A program made the position numbers and the translations under genes. Below, piece by piece: positions 34,332 through 42,813 of a stretch of 64,000 nt of DNA. The notes beneath the pieces are model-generated. The model did not search any database and was not told the origin of the DNA. It was given only the letters and a program-made list of their open reading frames with translations. Position 1 is the first letter of the stretch, and every line of letters begins with the position of its first letter. This DNA is from DUML01 sp050949905 (GTDB taxonomy: Bacteria > Bacillota > Desulfitobacteriia > Desulfitobacteriales > Syntrophobotulaceae): assembly GCA_050949905.1 (NCBI GenBank), contig JBMNGP010000034.1:191163-255162 (forward strand), given 5' to 3'.

Positions 34332-34853
34332 ATTAGTAAAGATTTACGGATTAATGAAGAAATCCGGGCTCGGGAGGTTCGTCTTGTCAGTGAAGAAGGT
34401 GAACAGCTCGGGATTGTTACGCTTAAGGAGGCAATGAGTATTGCAGCCGAGAAAGCAATGGATTTAGTTGAAATTGCACCGACTGCCAAGCCACCGGTTT
34501 GCAAATTAATGGATTATGGAAAGTATAAATACGAGCAGGCCAAGCGGGACAAAGAAGCACGCAAAAAGCAAAAGGTAGTAGAAATTAAAGAGGTCAAGCT
34601 TCGTCCGAATATTGAAACTCATGATTTCGAGACCAAGGCTCGCAATGCCCAGCGCTTTTTAAAGGACGGAGATAAAGTTAAAGTCACTATTATGTTCAGA
34701 GGCAGGGAGATTACTCATCCTGACCAAGGGAAGCAATTATGTCTTCGGTTGGCTGAACTCCTTGGGGAAGAAGCCGTTATCGAACGGGAACCTAAGGTGG
34801 AAGGCCGCAATATGGTAATGATTTTAGCTCCTACAACTAACAAACACGACTAA
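34332..34853 (+). CDS. infC: Translation initiation factor IF-3 (AUU start)
   Basis: 173 aa if started at ATT 34332, with GGAGGTGA 6 nt upstream. The encoded N-terminus ISKDLRINEEIRAREVRLVS is the standard IF-3 start, and no ATG, GTG or TTG lies at the right place; ATG 34434 would remove the first 34 residues. AUU initiation is the known basis of IF-3 autoregulation, since IF-3 itself discriminates against it. The rest shows the linker and C-domain (LKDGDKVKVTIMFRGREITH). First gene of the infC-rpmI-rplT operon. Confidence 0.96.
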   Translation: MSKDLRINEEIRAREVRLVSEEGEQLGIVTLKEAMSIAAEKAMDLVEIAPTAKPPVCKLMDYGKYKYEQAKRDKEARKKQKVVEIKEVKLRPNIETHDFETKARNAQRFLKDGDKVKVTIMFRGREITHPDQGKQLCLRLAELLGEEAVIEREPKVEGRNMVMILAPTTNKHD

Positions 34854-34873
34854 GGAAAAGGGGGTTATCCATA

Positions 34874-35074
34874 ATGCCTAAAATGAAAACACACCGTGGA
34901 GCCGCAAAGCGTTTTAAAAAGACCGGAACTGGCAAAGTTATTCGTTATCACGCTTACAAAAGCCATATTCTTGAGAAAAAATCACCTAAACGCAAACGTA
35001 ATCTTCGCAAATCAGCCGTTATGCATAATTCTGATGCTAAGCGTATCGAGCGTCTGATTGCTTATGTTAAATAG
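34874..35074 (+). CDS. rpmI: 50S ribosomal protein L35
   Basis: 66 aa, basic, starting MPKMKTHRGAAKRFKKTGTG and containing RHAYKSHILEKKSPKRKRNL-like core (here YHAYKSHILEKK). Usual length and position between infC and rplT. AAGGGGG lies 9 nt upstream of ATG. Confidence 0.98.
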   Translation: MPKMKTHRGAAKRFKKTGTGKVIRYHAYKSHILEKKSPKRKRNLRKSAVMHNSDAKRIERLIAYVK

Positions 35075-35126
35075 ATTCTAAAAGACTTAGCACTGCAGAA
35101 TTAACACTTAAAGGAGGTTCTTTAAT

Positions 35127-35513
35127 ATGGCTCGTGTCAAAAGAGGCGCCAAGGCGCATGAGCGCCATAAGAAAATATTAAAATTAGCTAGAGGTTATCG
35201 GGGTCGTAAGAGCAAGCTGTTTAAAATGGCTAAACAGCAAGTAGTACGCTCCATGGCTTTTGCCTATGCTCATCGCAAACAAAGAAGGCGTGATTTCCGT
35301 AAACTTTGGATTACCAGGATAAATGCCGCTGCCAGAATGAATAATATTACTTACAACAGATTAATGTATGGTTTGAAGCTGGCAGGCGTGAATATTAACC
35401 GGAAGATGATGGCTGATTTAGCTGTCAATGATCAGGCAGCATTTACTAAACTGGTGGAAACCGCTAAGGAAAAAATTGAGAATGGCAGTGCCAGTGCTCA
35501 AGCTAATGCTTAA
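35127..35513 (+). CDS. rplT: 50S ribosomal protein L20
   Basis: 128 aa starting MARVKRGAKAHERHKKILKL, with GYRGRKSKLFKMAKQQVVRS and the C-terminal RKMMADLAVND typical of L20. About ten residues longer than usual because of an Ala/Ser-rich tail (GSASAQANA). It binds 23S rRNA and, through the leader at 34097-34221, probably represses the operon. AAAGGAGG precedes the ATG. Confidence 0.98.
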   Translation: MARVKRGAKAHERHKKILKLARGYRGRKSKLFKMAKQQVVRSMAFAYAHRKQRRRDFRKLWITRINAAARMNNITYNRLMYGLKLAGVNINRKMMADLAVNDQAAFTKLVETAKEKIENGSASAQANA

Positions 35514-35589
35514 ACTTTAACCAAGCTTAAAAGGGAGTTCGAACTTCTCAGGAAGTATCGGACTCCTGTCTGTATCAGGAGGATGCATT

Positions 35590-36423
35590 TTGATTACATC
35601 TTTGCAAAATGACCAGGTTAAGCATCTGACAGCCCTCCATAATCCTAAGGGCCGTAAGGAATTTAAAGAGTACTTGATCGAAGGAAAACGCTTTGTGCAA
35701 GAGGCCATACTTAGGAAGGCGGAAATCAGCAAAGTATATTACTGCCCTGCTTACCTCAAGCCTTATGCCGGAGATGAAGGAAGCTTAGCCAATGTTCCGG
35801 ATGTTGCCGGTTTGGTTAAGAAAGCTCGGGAAATGGCTATACCACTGGAAGAGGTATCGGAAGCTGTCCTGAAGAAAATCAGCGCTACCGAAGAGCCTCA
35901 AGGTATTGTAGCTATTGTCAAGCAGCCTTATTTCGTCTGGGAAGATATTCGGGTGGCTCGCCAGACGATTCTCCTAATAGTCGACAATATTCAAGATCCG
36001 GGAAATTTGGGGACTATTTTAAGGACTGCCCTCGCCGCCGATGTCCGGCAAATAATACTAACCAGGGGAACGGTAGATTTATTTAATCCTAAAGTCTTGC
36101 GCAGCAGTATGGGTGCCATTTTCTCGCAAGTAGTTCTTAGGGATAAAAACCCTCAAGAAGTAGTAGATTTTGTTAACAAACAAAACTGCACTTTAGCTGT
36201 CTCTACCATGGAAGGTATTTCAATCTTTACAGAAGATACCACTTCTTATCATCCGCTGGCTTTAGTGATAGGCAATGAAGCTTTTGGCCCTTCGGCTTAT
36301 TTTCTGGCTAAGGCGGAAAGAAAGCTTTCTATTCCAATGTTTAACAAGGTGGAGTCCCTTAATGCGGCCATAGCTGCCGGGATATTCCTTTATGAGCTGA
36401 GAAGGCAAGTACAATTCTTGTAA
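35590..36423 (+). CDS. TrmH/SpoU-family RNA 2'-O-methyltransferase
   Basis: 277 aa from TTG 35590 (CAGGAGG 6 nt upstream). N-terminal substrate-binding domain (KEFKEYLIEGKRFVQEAI) and SPOUT methyltransferase domain with the three motifs: LIVDNIQDPGNLGTILRTA, the NEAFGPS loop (LVIGNEAFGPS) and SIPMFNKVESLNAAIAAGIF. It modifies ribose 2'-O in rRNA or tRNA. In many Firmicutes such a gene lies between rplT and pheS, exactly as here. Starts 76 bp after rplT. Confidence 0.93.
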   Translation: MITSLQNDQVKHLTALHNPKGRKEFKEYLIEGKRFVQEAILRKAEISKVYYCPAYLKPYAGDEGSLANVPDVAGLVKKAREMAIPLEEVSEAVLKKISATEEPQGIVAIVKQPYFVWEDIRVARQTILLIVDNIQDPGNLGTILRTALAADVRQIILTRGTVDLFNPKVLRSSMGAIFSQVVLRDKNPQEVVDFVNKQNCTLAVSTMEGISIFTEDTTSYHPLALVIGNEAFGPSAYFLAKAERKLSIPMFNKVESLNAAIAAGIFLYELRRQVQFL

Positions 36424-36446
36424 ACTTCGACTTACAATGATATAAT
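36418..36446 (+). promoter_or_regulatory. Probable promoter for the yqzL-like gene and pheST leader
   Basis: TTGTAA (36418-36423) and TATAAT (36441-36446) with a 17-bp spacer, overlapping the end of the methyltransferase gene. A 10-bp hairpin (36456-36481) lies just downstream. Confidence 0.55.
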
Positions 36447-36514
36447 TTTGGACAAAGCAAAATATTTCTCTATATTTTGCTCATGAACCAAAGCCTAAGA
36501 AAGGTGGTCTGGTT

Positions 36515-36643
36515 GTGTCAACAGATTATTTTTGGAAAGCCTTTGAGGCCACTGGTTCTCCCCAATTTTATATGCTTTATAAGAACAAAAACAGAATGAA
36601 ATCCAATGACGATGAAAGGGATAAAAGGAATGCCAACCTTTAA
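36515..36643 (+). CDS. YqzL-like small protein
   Basis: 42 codons from GTG 36515 with AAGGTGG 6 nt upstream. The product begins MSTDYFWKAFEATGSPQFYM and continues LYKNKNRM before a charged tail. The pattern FWKxFExTGSxxxYxLYK is what I recognise as the YqzL family of tiny Firmicute proteins of unknown function. In B. subtilis yqzL lies by era and recO, near the glycyl-tRNA synthetase genes; here it precedes the pheST T-box, and its 3' end overlaps the start of the leader. It is below the size many gene callers accept. Confidence 0.7.
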   Translation: MSTDYFWKAFEATGSPQFYMLYKNKNRMKSNDDERDKRNANL

Positions 36644-36851
36644 AGGGAGGACCGATCTGAGACTGAAAGTCGGCCAGGTAGGCAGCCACCTCAATGCGGG
36701 AGTCTTGAGGTTAAATTTCGCCCCCGGAGTCAAGCGGTTGGCGACCGTTAGCAGCTGATCTTAAAGAGTAACCTTGGCCTAGCCTAAGGTTAAATAAGGG
36801 TGGTACCACGGGAGTCGGACTCTCGTCCCTAAGCGGACGAGAGTTTTTTTT
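36600..36851 (+). promoter_or_regulatory. T-box riboswitch upstream of pheS, specifier TTC
   Basis: T-box core GGGTGGTACCACGGG at 36798-36812, then the terminator stem ACTCTCGTCC/GGACGAGAGT (36819-36844) and a run of eight T. Stem I covers ~36600-36735; its 3' internal-loop side reads TTAAATTTCG, giving TTC (36717-36719) as the phenylalanine specifier, matching the pheST genes below. The 5' part overlaps the end of the YqzL-like frame, so translation of that gene could affect folding. Confidence 0.92.
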
Positions 36852-36979
36852 AAGGTTTTTTCACGTTAAGGCTTTTCCTGTTAACTAATGTGTCTGCTTA
36901 AGGAAGCGGCATGATAGGCTAACTGAAGGCAGGTACATATAATAAGCCTAAGACTAATATCTGAAAGGATGACTTAATA

Positions 36980-38002
36980 ATGAGGGAAGAAATCGCCAAA
37001 ATTAAGGAAGAAACATTAAGCAAATTAGAAAGACTAAGAACCCCGGAAGAACTTCAGGATTTAAAAGTGAAGGTAATGGGCAAAAAAGGTTCACTTACTT
37101 CGCTGCTTAAACAAATGGGTAGCTTAAAACCGGAAGAGCGTCCCCAAATGGGGCAAATTATTAACGAGGTGCGGAATCAGCTGGAGAAAGCTTGGGAACT
37201 GAAGGAAAAGGAGCTGGAAAAGGAAGCCCTGGCCAAAAGGCTGGAAGAGGAAACAATAGATATCAGCCTGCCCGGTTTTCCCATTCTCAGAGGGCACCAG
37301 CACCCTCTGACCAAAGTAATTGAAGAAATTGAAGATATTTTTTTGGGAATGGGTTTTACTGTTGCCGAGGGTCCGGAAATTGAAACCGACTACTATAACT
37401 TTGAAGCTTTGAACTTGCCCAAGGATCATCCGGCTAGGGATATGCAGGATACGTTTTTTATTACGGAAGATATCCTGCTCAGAACCCAAACTTCTCCGGT
37501 TCAAGTCAGAACAATGGAAAGATTGAGGCCGGAGCTTCCAGTGAAGATTATTGCTCCTGGGAAAGTTTTTCGCAATGATGATGATGCCACTCATTCACCG
37601 ATGTTCCACCAGGTGGAAGGGCTGCTGGTTGATAAGGGTGTGAGGATGTCCGATCTCAAAGGGATACTATTATATTTTTCCAGGCAGATGTTCGGCGAAG
37701 GCAGGGAGATCCGGTTAAGACCGAGCTTTTTCCCCTTTACCGAACCTAGTGCCGAAGTTGACGTCTCTTGCATGCTGTGTGGTGGGGAGGGCTGCCGTCT
37801 TTGTAAAGGGACAGGCTGGATAGAGATTCTGGGTTCAGGAATGGTACACCCGCGAGTTTTGGAGATGGGTGGCTATAATCCTAAAGAAGTAACCGGTTTT
37901 GCCTTTGGGATGGGTGTAGAAAGAATTGCCATGCTGAAATACGGGATCGAAGATATGCGGCTTTTATTCGATAATGATATCAGGTTTTTGGAGCAATTTT
38001 AA
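36980..38002 (+). CDS. pheS: Phenylalanyl-tRNA synthetase alpha subunit
   Basis: 340 aa from ATG 36980. N-terminal coiled coil (1-90), class II catalytic core with PEIETDYYNFEALNLPKDHP, RTQTSPVQVRTM, KVFRNDDDATHSPMFHQVEG and motif 3 GFAFGMGVERIAMLKYGI. A zinc-ribbon-like CMLCGGEGCRLCKGTG insert is present, as in many bacteria. It forms the alpha2beta2 enzyme with PheT and charges tRNA-Phe. Confidence 0.98.
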   Translation: MREEIAKIKEETLSKLERLRTPEELQDLKVKVMGKKGSLTSLLKQMGSLKPEERPQMGQIINEVRNQLEKAWELKEKELEKEALAKRLEEETIDISLPGFPILRGHQHPLTKVIEEIEDIFLGMGFTVAEGPEIETDYYNFEALNLPKDHPARDMQDTFFITEDILLRTQTSPVQVRTMERLRPELPVKIIAPGKVFRNDDDATHSPMFHQVEGLLVDKGVRMSDLKGILLYFSRQMFGEGREIRLRPSFFPFTEPSAEVDVSCMLCGGEGCRLCKGTGWIEILGSGMVHPRVLEMGGYNPKEVTGFAFGMGVERIAMLKYGIEDMRLLFDNDIRFLEQF

Positions 38003-38188
38003 AGCAGAGCCGGTACCTTCAAACTCTTTGTTATTGCTATGAAAGCCTCATGTTTTTATCATCCTAAGGGTGAGGCCTGAAGTATCTTATATCTAAACGA
38101 AGCTTTTGTTAATGGTGGCGCGGTTACGCGCGGGAATTCTGATAAACGAAAGGTTTTACAGGTTGAAAAACTATAGGAGGATTCGAAG

Positions 38189-40597
38189 ATGAGAGTAAGT
38201 ATGGAATGGTTAAGAGAGTACCTGGACATTACTATTAGCCCGGAAGAGCTGGCCGAGATTCTGACCAGAGGCGGAATTGAGGTTGAAGGGGTAGAATCTT
38301 TAAATAAAGGGTTTAAAAATATTGTTATTGGCGAGCTTAAAGAACTAAGATGCCATCCTGATGCGGAAAAGCTGCAAATCTGTATTGCCGATATTGGCAC
38401 AGAACAGCTAACCATTGTTACCGGAGCTAATAATATTAGAGCGGGCGACAAAGTACCGGTAGCGGTCCTAGGCGCCAGGCTGCCCGGAGGTAAGGAGATT
38501 AAGCCGGTTAAATTAAGAGGAATTGAATCCTACGGGATGCTTTGCTCCGATAAAGAATTGCAAATCGAGGCGGTAGGTTTAGAACGGAGTAAAGGAGGTA
38601 TCTTGATTCTTTCTCCGGATGCGCCTGTGGGGATGCCGCTGGAAAACTACTTAGGCTTAAACGACCAAGTTTTAGAACTTGAGCTCTACCCCAACCGGCC
38701 GGACTGTTTGGCGATGGTTAATGTTGCCAGGGAAGTAGGAACTCTTCTGCGTAAAAAACCGACTCTCCCGGAGTGGGCACAGGGTGAGGTCCCTATCTGG
38801 CCGGAAGATGTTAAACAGAAAATCGAAATTGAAAATCCTGAGCTCTCTTGGCGTTATGCTGCCTTACTGGTTGATGACGTGGTCATTGAGCCTTCACCGC
38901 TTTGGATGCAAAATCGGCTTAGAGCTGCCGGAATTCGGCCGATTAATAATATAGTTGATATTACTAATTACTGTATGCTGGAAATGGGGCAGCCCCTACA
39001 TGCTTTTGACCGGGATAAATTAAAAGGCACTATCCGGGTGCGCTTGGCCCAAGAAGGGGAAAGTATTGTCAGCCTGGATGGAGTTCAAAGAAAACTTGAC
39101 CCGGATATGCTGGTTATTGCCGATGACAATGGCCCGGTGGCAATAGCAGGGGTAATGGGCGGACTGGAAACGGAAGTTACGCCTAAGACTACCAGGATAC
39201 TGTTTGAATCCGCTCATTTCTTAGGAGCTAGTATCCGGCGCACCAGCCGCAAGCTGGGCTTGCGTTCCGAATCTTCCAGCCGTTTTGAGAAAGGAGTAAA
39301 CCCTTATTGGACAGTACCTACCTTAGGCCGGGTAGCGGAATTACTCCTTGAACTGGAGGCAGGTGTGCCGATGTCCTTTACGGAAAAGGTCTGCAGCCTT
39401 CCCCCGCAAGTTAATATCGAGCTGTCTTTAAATAATGTTAATAACGTTTTGGGCGTTAATTATACAGAAAAAGAAGTGGAGAATGTACTGGAGGCTCTTG
39501 CCTTTGATTATCATCAGAAAGCGGCCGGGGTGTATCTTGTCGATATTCCAACTTATCGCCAGGATTTAAAGATTGAGGAAGACATGATCGAAGAAGTGGC
39601 CAGAATTATTGGCTATGACAGAATCCCTACTACCTTGCCCTTTGGGAGCCAGACTCAAGGCCGGCGTACGTCTGAACAGAACTATCGCCTGAAACTAAGA
39701 AGGCTTTTAATTCAGGCAGGAATGGATGAGGTTATTTCCTATTCTTTTGTTAAAAAAGAGCATAATGACCTTTGGAGTACGGAGGAGAGCATATCCTTGC
39801 TTAACCCCTTGCGGGAAGAATTGGGAACCATGAGGACTTCCTTAATTCCGGGGCTTTTAGATATTGCTTCCCGCAATAACGCCCGGCGCAATACAGATCT
39901 CTTACTGTTTGAAATTGGCAATGTTTATTTGCCTAAGGAGCTGCCTTTAAAGGAATTGCCGGAGGAAGCAACGAAAATTGCCGGTTTGGCTCAAGGCCAA
40001 AGTAAACGGCACTGGCTTGTCCCCCAGGCCAAATATGACTTCTTCTACCTCAAAGGAGTTTTGGATGAAGTAGCAAGGATAAGCGGGGTGGAATTTACTT
40101 ACCGCAGAATTACCGGGAACAAATATCAGGGTTTACTCCACCCCGGAAGGTCCGCCGAAATCATTCTTCAAGGGCAACCCATAGGGTTTATCGGGGAACT
40201 TTATCCGCAAATGGATGAGCAATGGGGCTTACAAAGACCGGTGATTTTTGAACTGGATTTTAGAGCCTTATTCCAAAACCATGACTTGACGATAATCGCC
40301 AAATCCTATCCGCGCTTCCCAGCCATCCAGCGTGATTTGGCTGTGGTTGTTCCTGTGATTATTCCGGCTGAAAATATTAAGAAAAGGGTAATGGAGTTAG
40401 GCGGCGAATTACTGAAGGAAGTAGAAATCTTCGATGTCTATCAGGGCGGGTCTATCCCGGAAGGGCATAAGAGCCTGGCTTTAAGCATGCGTTATCAGTC
40501 GGGGGAAAGAACTTTGACCGATGAAGAAGTTAATGCTATCTATACTGATATCCTGCAGGCTATCCAGCAGGAATTCGGTGCTGAGTGGCGAAAATAG
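38189..40597 (+). CDS. pheT: Phenylalanyl-tRNA synthetase beta subunit
   Basis: 802 aa from ATG 38189 (AGGAGG 9 nt upstream). N-terminal tRNA-binding EMAP-like domain (~40-150), B3/B4 editing domain (LELELYPNRPDCLAM; RRTSRKLGLRSESSSRFEKG), B5 domain, core and C-terminal FDX-ACB anticodon domain ending with SLALSMRYQSGERTLTDEEV. Unusually, 186 bp separate it from pheS, where the genes commonly touch. That gap contains two hairpins (GCCTCA/TGAGGC at 38045-38076; GCGCG/CGCGC at 38118-38131) and no T run. Confidence 0.98.
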   Translation: MRVSMEWLREYLDITISPEELAEILTRGGIEVEGVESLNKGFKNIVIGELKELRCHPDAEKLQICIADIGTEQLTIVTGANNIRAGDKVPVAVLGARLPGGKEIKPVKLRGIESYGMLCSDKELQIEAVGLERSKGGILILSPDAPVGMPLENYLGLNDQVLELELYPNRPDCLAMVNVAREVGTLLRKKPTLPEWAQGEVPIWPEDVKQKIEIENPELSWRYAALLVDDVVIEPSPLWMQNRLRAAGIRPINNIVDITNYCMLEMGQPLHAFDRDKLKGTIRVRLAQEGESIVSLDGVQRKLDPDMLVIADDNGPVAIAGVMGGLETEVTPKTTRILFESAHFLGASIRRTSRKLGLRSESSSRFEKGVNPYWTVPTLGRVAELLLELEAGVPMSFTEKVCSLPPQVNIELSLNNVNNVLGVNYTEKEVENVLEALAFDYHQKAAGVYLVDIPTYRQDLKIEEDMIEEVARIIGYDRIPTTLPFGSQTQGRRTSEQNYRLKLRRLLIQAGMDEVISYSFVKKEHNDLWSTEESISLLNPLREELGTMRTSLIPGLLDIASRNNARRNTDLLLFEIGNVYLPKELPLKELPEEATKIAGLAQGQSKRHWLVPQAKYDFFYLKGVLDEVARISGVEFTYRRITGNKYQGLLHPGRSAEIILQGQPIGFIGELYPQMDEQWGLQRPVIFELDFRALFQNHDLTIIAKSYPRFPAIQRDLAVVVPVIIPAENIKKRVMELGGELLKEVEIFDVYQGGSIPEGHKSLALSMRYQSGERTLTDEEVNAIYTDILQAIQQEFGAEWRK

Positions 40598-40673
40598 AAA
40601 ATTGTGGTTAGGGACTTTTCCGGTTATCAGATTGGCAAAAGATCAGTAGATGGTTGGAAAGTGAGGGAAGAGA

Positions 40674-40943
40674 GTGAAGCGGGAGGAGCAAAAAGTCTCT
40701 GTGCAAATATTTGGTGAGCTTCATGTTATCCGGGGTAAAGGAACTGAAGAACATATTAAGAGTTTGGCGGCACTTGTCGACAGCAGAATGCGGGAAGTTG
40801 CGCAAAAGTTTCCCCGTCTGGCTGCACATCAAGTTGCCATCCTCGTAGCTCTTAACCTTGCCGATGAACTAGCCAAGCTGAAAGAAGAACAAAAAACAGT
40901 AATGGAAATGTTGGGAGAAAGCGACCGGCGCCTAAATGAATAG
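40674..40943 (+). CDS. zapA: Cell division protein ZapA
   Basis: 89 aa from GTG 40674 (GAGGGAAGAG upstream). ZapA pattern: QKVSVQIFGELHVIRG at the N-terminus, then AALVDSRMREVAQKFPRLAA and AILVALNLADELAKLKEEQK forming the long helix. It bundles FtsZ filaments at midcell. The pheT-zapA order is common in Firmicutes. Closed by a strong terminator at 40947. Confidence 0.93.
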   Translation: MKREEQKVSVQIFGELHVIRGKGTEEHIKSLAALVDSRMREVAQKFPRLAAHQVAILVALNLADELAKLKEEQKTVMEMLGESDRRLNE

Positions 40944-40946
40944 GAC

Positions 40947-40985
40947 AAAAACAGGCATCCTTATAGCCAAAGGATGCCTGTTTTA
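40947..40985 (+). terminator. Terminator after zapA
   Basis: AAAAACAGGCATCCTT (40947-40962) pairs with AAGGATGCCTGTTTT (40969-40984), a 15-bp stem with A and T flanks. It is the apparent insertion target of the group II intron remnant that begins at 40986. Confidence 0.93.
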
Positions 40986-41056
40986 GTGTGCGCCACGCAT
41001 GGCGATTAACTAGGTGCTGAAAGTCCACTATGGGGGTATGTAGCGACCAACCATTA
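40986..41056 (+). mobile_element. 5' remnant of a class C group II intron
   Basis: Directly after the terminator stem the sequence starts GTGTGCGCCACGCATGGCG and continues with CTAGGTG, GAAAGTCC and GGGGGTATG. This order matches the 5' end and early domain I of group IIC introns such as that of Oceanobacillus iheyensis (GUGUGC..GCAUGG..AGGGUG..GAGUCC). Class C introns are known to insert behind terminator hairpins. No domain V, domain VI or reverse transcriptase is found, so only the first ~70 nt remain. Confidence 0.7.
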
Positions 41057-41170
41057 GCTTAAGTATTTATAAGGATATTGATTGTCTGCACTAAATTAAT
41101 AATTATGGGTATATTTATTAGGGGATAGTTATGCTTGAAGGTTAAATTAGTTAATTTTGGGGGTGTTAAC

Positions 41171-41440
41171 ATGAAAGGAATCATCACGGTCAACGGCAAA
41201 GATAAAACAGGAATTCTTTATGGGGTTACCAAAATTTTGGCAGAAAATAACGTCAACGTGGAAGACATTAGTCAGACCATTCGCCAAGGGTATTTTACAA
41301 TGATGATGATTGTAGATTTGTCGGCTCTAGCTATTGGGTTTAATGAGCTAAAAGCAGAGCTGGAGAACTTTGGCCAGGTTATTGGCCTTCAAGTCCGGAT
41401 TCAAAGGGAAGAGATTTTTAATGAGATGCATATGGTATAG
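41171..41440 (+). CDS. ACT-domain regulatory protein (UPF0237)
   Basis: 90 aa from ATG 41171 (GGGGGTG 6 nt upstream). A single ACT domain: GIITVNGKDKTGILYGVTKI at the N-terminus, then NVNVEDISQTIRQGYFTMMM. ACT domains bind amino acids or related small ligands. UPF0237 genes are regularly paired with the DUF711 (UPF0210) gene that starts 11 bp downstream here, so the two proteins probably act together. The longer frame to 41135 has no ribosome site. Confidence 0.9.
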   Translation: MKGIITVNGKDKTGILYGVTKILAENNVNVEDISQTIRQGYFTMMMIVDLSALAIGFNELKAELENFGQVIGLQVRIQREEIFNEMHMV

Positions 41441-41451
41441 GGGGAAATACA

Positions 41452-42810
41452 ATGGCGCTTTACGAACATATCTTAGAAACTGTCCGGATGATCGAAAAAG
41501 AAAAGTTGGATATCCGAACAATAACTATGGGGATCTCCCTTTTCGATTGTATTGACTCCTCAGGACCAAAGGCCAGGCAAAAAATCTACGACAAAATAAC
41601 TAGATTGGCGGAAAACCTGGTGCAGGTTGGCGAGGAGATTGAAGTCGAGTACGGCATACCACTTATTAATAAAAGGATTGCTGTAACTCCGCTTGCTCTG
41701 GTAGCTTCTGCGAGTGAGGAAAAAAGTTATGTAGAATATGCTTATGTTTTGGATAAAGCGGCTCAAGAAGTAGGCGTGAATTTTATCGGAGGTTTTTCGG
41801 CCTTGGTACATAAAGGGCTTGCTCAAGGAGACAAAATTTTGCTGGAATCAATCCCTCAGGCCTTAAGTGAAACAGAGAGAGTGTGTTCCTCCGTTAACGT
41901 CGCCAATTCCAAGGCGGGAATCAATATGGATGCCGTTCGGCTTATGGGTAAAATTATCAAGGAAACTGCCTACTTAACCAGGGATAGGGATTCGCTGGGC
42001 TGTGCTAAGCTGGTGGTTTTCGCCAACGCCGTAGAGGATAACCCTTTTATGGCTGGGGCTTTTCATGGGATAGGTGAGCCGGAAGCAGTTATCAATGTAG
42101 GGGTTAGCGGCCCGGGAGTAGTGAAAAGTGCCCTAGAAAAAGTGAGAGGTGAACCTCTGCACATTGTAGCTGAAAATATTAAAAAAACTGCTTTTAAAAT
42201 AACCCGAGCCGGGCAATTAGTGGGCAGTGAAGTTTCGAAGCGGTTAGGGGTACCTTTTGGAATTTTAGATTTATCCCTGGCACCGACACCGGCAATTGGC
42301 GACAGTGTGGCCAGAATTCTGGAAGAAATGGGCTTAGAAATCTGCGGAGCTCCCGGATCAACCGCGGCCTTGGCTCTGCTGAATGATGCGGTTAAAAAGG
42401 GCGGCATTATGGCCGCTGCGTCGGTCGGGGGGCTAAGCGGAGCTTTTATACCGGTAAGCGAAGATGAAGGGATGATCAATGCAGCCAAATGCGGTGCTTT
42501 GACTTTTGATAAATTAGAAGCTATGACCAGTGTCTGTTCCGTAGGTTTGGATATGATAGCTATTCCGGGCAAAACGCCGGAGTCTACCATTGCAGCTATC
42601 ATCGCCGATGAAGCTGCCATAGGAGTAATTAACAATAAGACTACGGCAGTTCGTCTCATCCCTGTTTACGGCAAAGATGTAGGTGCTACTGCGGAGTTTG
42701 GCGGCCTCTTAGGTTATGCTCCTATTATGCCGGTAAATCAATTCAGTGCTGAAAAATTTATCGCCAGAGCTGGCAGAATCCCGGCACCAATTCATAGTTT
42801 TAAAAATTAA
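41452..42810 (+). CDS. DUF711/UPF0210 family protein
   Basis: 452 aa from ATG 41452. Similar along its length to the DUF711 family: ILETVRMIEKEKLDIRTITM, SINVANSKAGINMDAVRLM-like segment (CSSVNVANSKAGINMDAV), GVSGPGVVKSALE and EFGGLLGYAPIMPVN. Structures in this family show a fold related to glycyl-radical enzymes, but there is no glycyl-radical motif at the C-terminus and no assigned reaction. The tight pairing with the ACT protein suggests ligand-controlled activity. Confidence 0.92.
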   Translation: MALYEHILETVRMIEKEKLDIRTITMGISLFDCIDSSGPKARQKIYDKITRLAENLVQVGEEIEVEYGIPLINKRIAVTPLALVASASEEKSYVEYAYVLDKAAQEVGVNFIGGFSALVHKGLAQGDKILLESIPQALSETERVCSSVNVANSKAGINMDAVRLMGKIIKETAYLTRDRDSLGCAKLVVFANAVEDNPFMAGAFHGIGEPEAVINVGVSGPGVVKSALEKVRGEPLHIVAENIKKTAFKITRAGQLVGSEVSKRLGVPFGILDLSLAPTPAIGDSVARILEEMGLEICGAPGSTAALALLNDAVKKGGIMAAASVGGLSGAFIPVSEDEGMINAAKCGALTFDKLEAMTSVCSVGLDMIAIPGKTPESTIAAIIADEAAIGVINNKTTAVRLIPVYGKDVGATAEFGGLLGYAPIMPVNQFSAEKFIARAGRIPAPIHSFKN

Positions 42811-42813
42811 CAT

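Noticed and set aside
38100..38140. T-box-like GGTGGCGCGG sequence between pheS and pheT
   Set aside because: Lacks the full T-box core, a specifier stem and a terminator; only a short GCGCG/CGCGC hairpin is supported.
42063..42659. 198-aa minus-strand open frame opposite the DUF711 gene
   Set aside because: Low-complexity Ala/Pro/Ser composition typical of antisense shadow frames; the plus-strand gene is clearly real.
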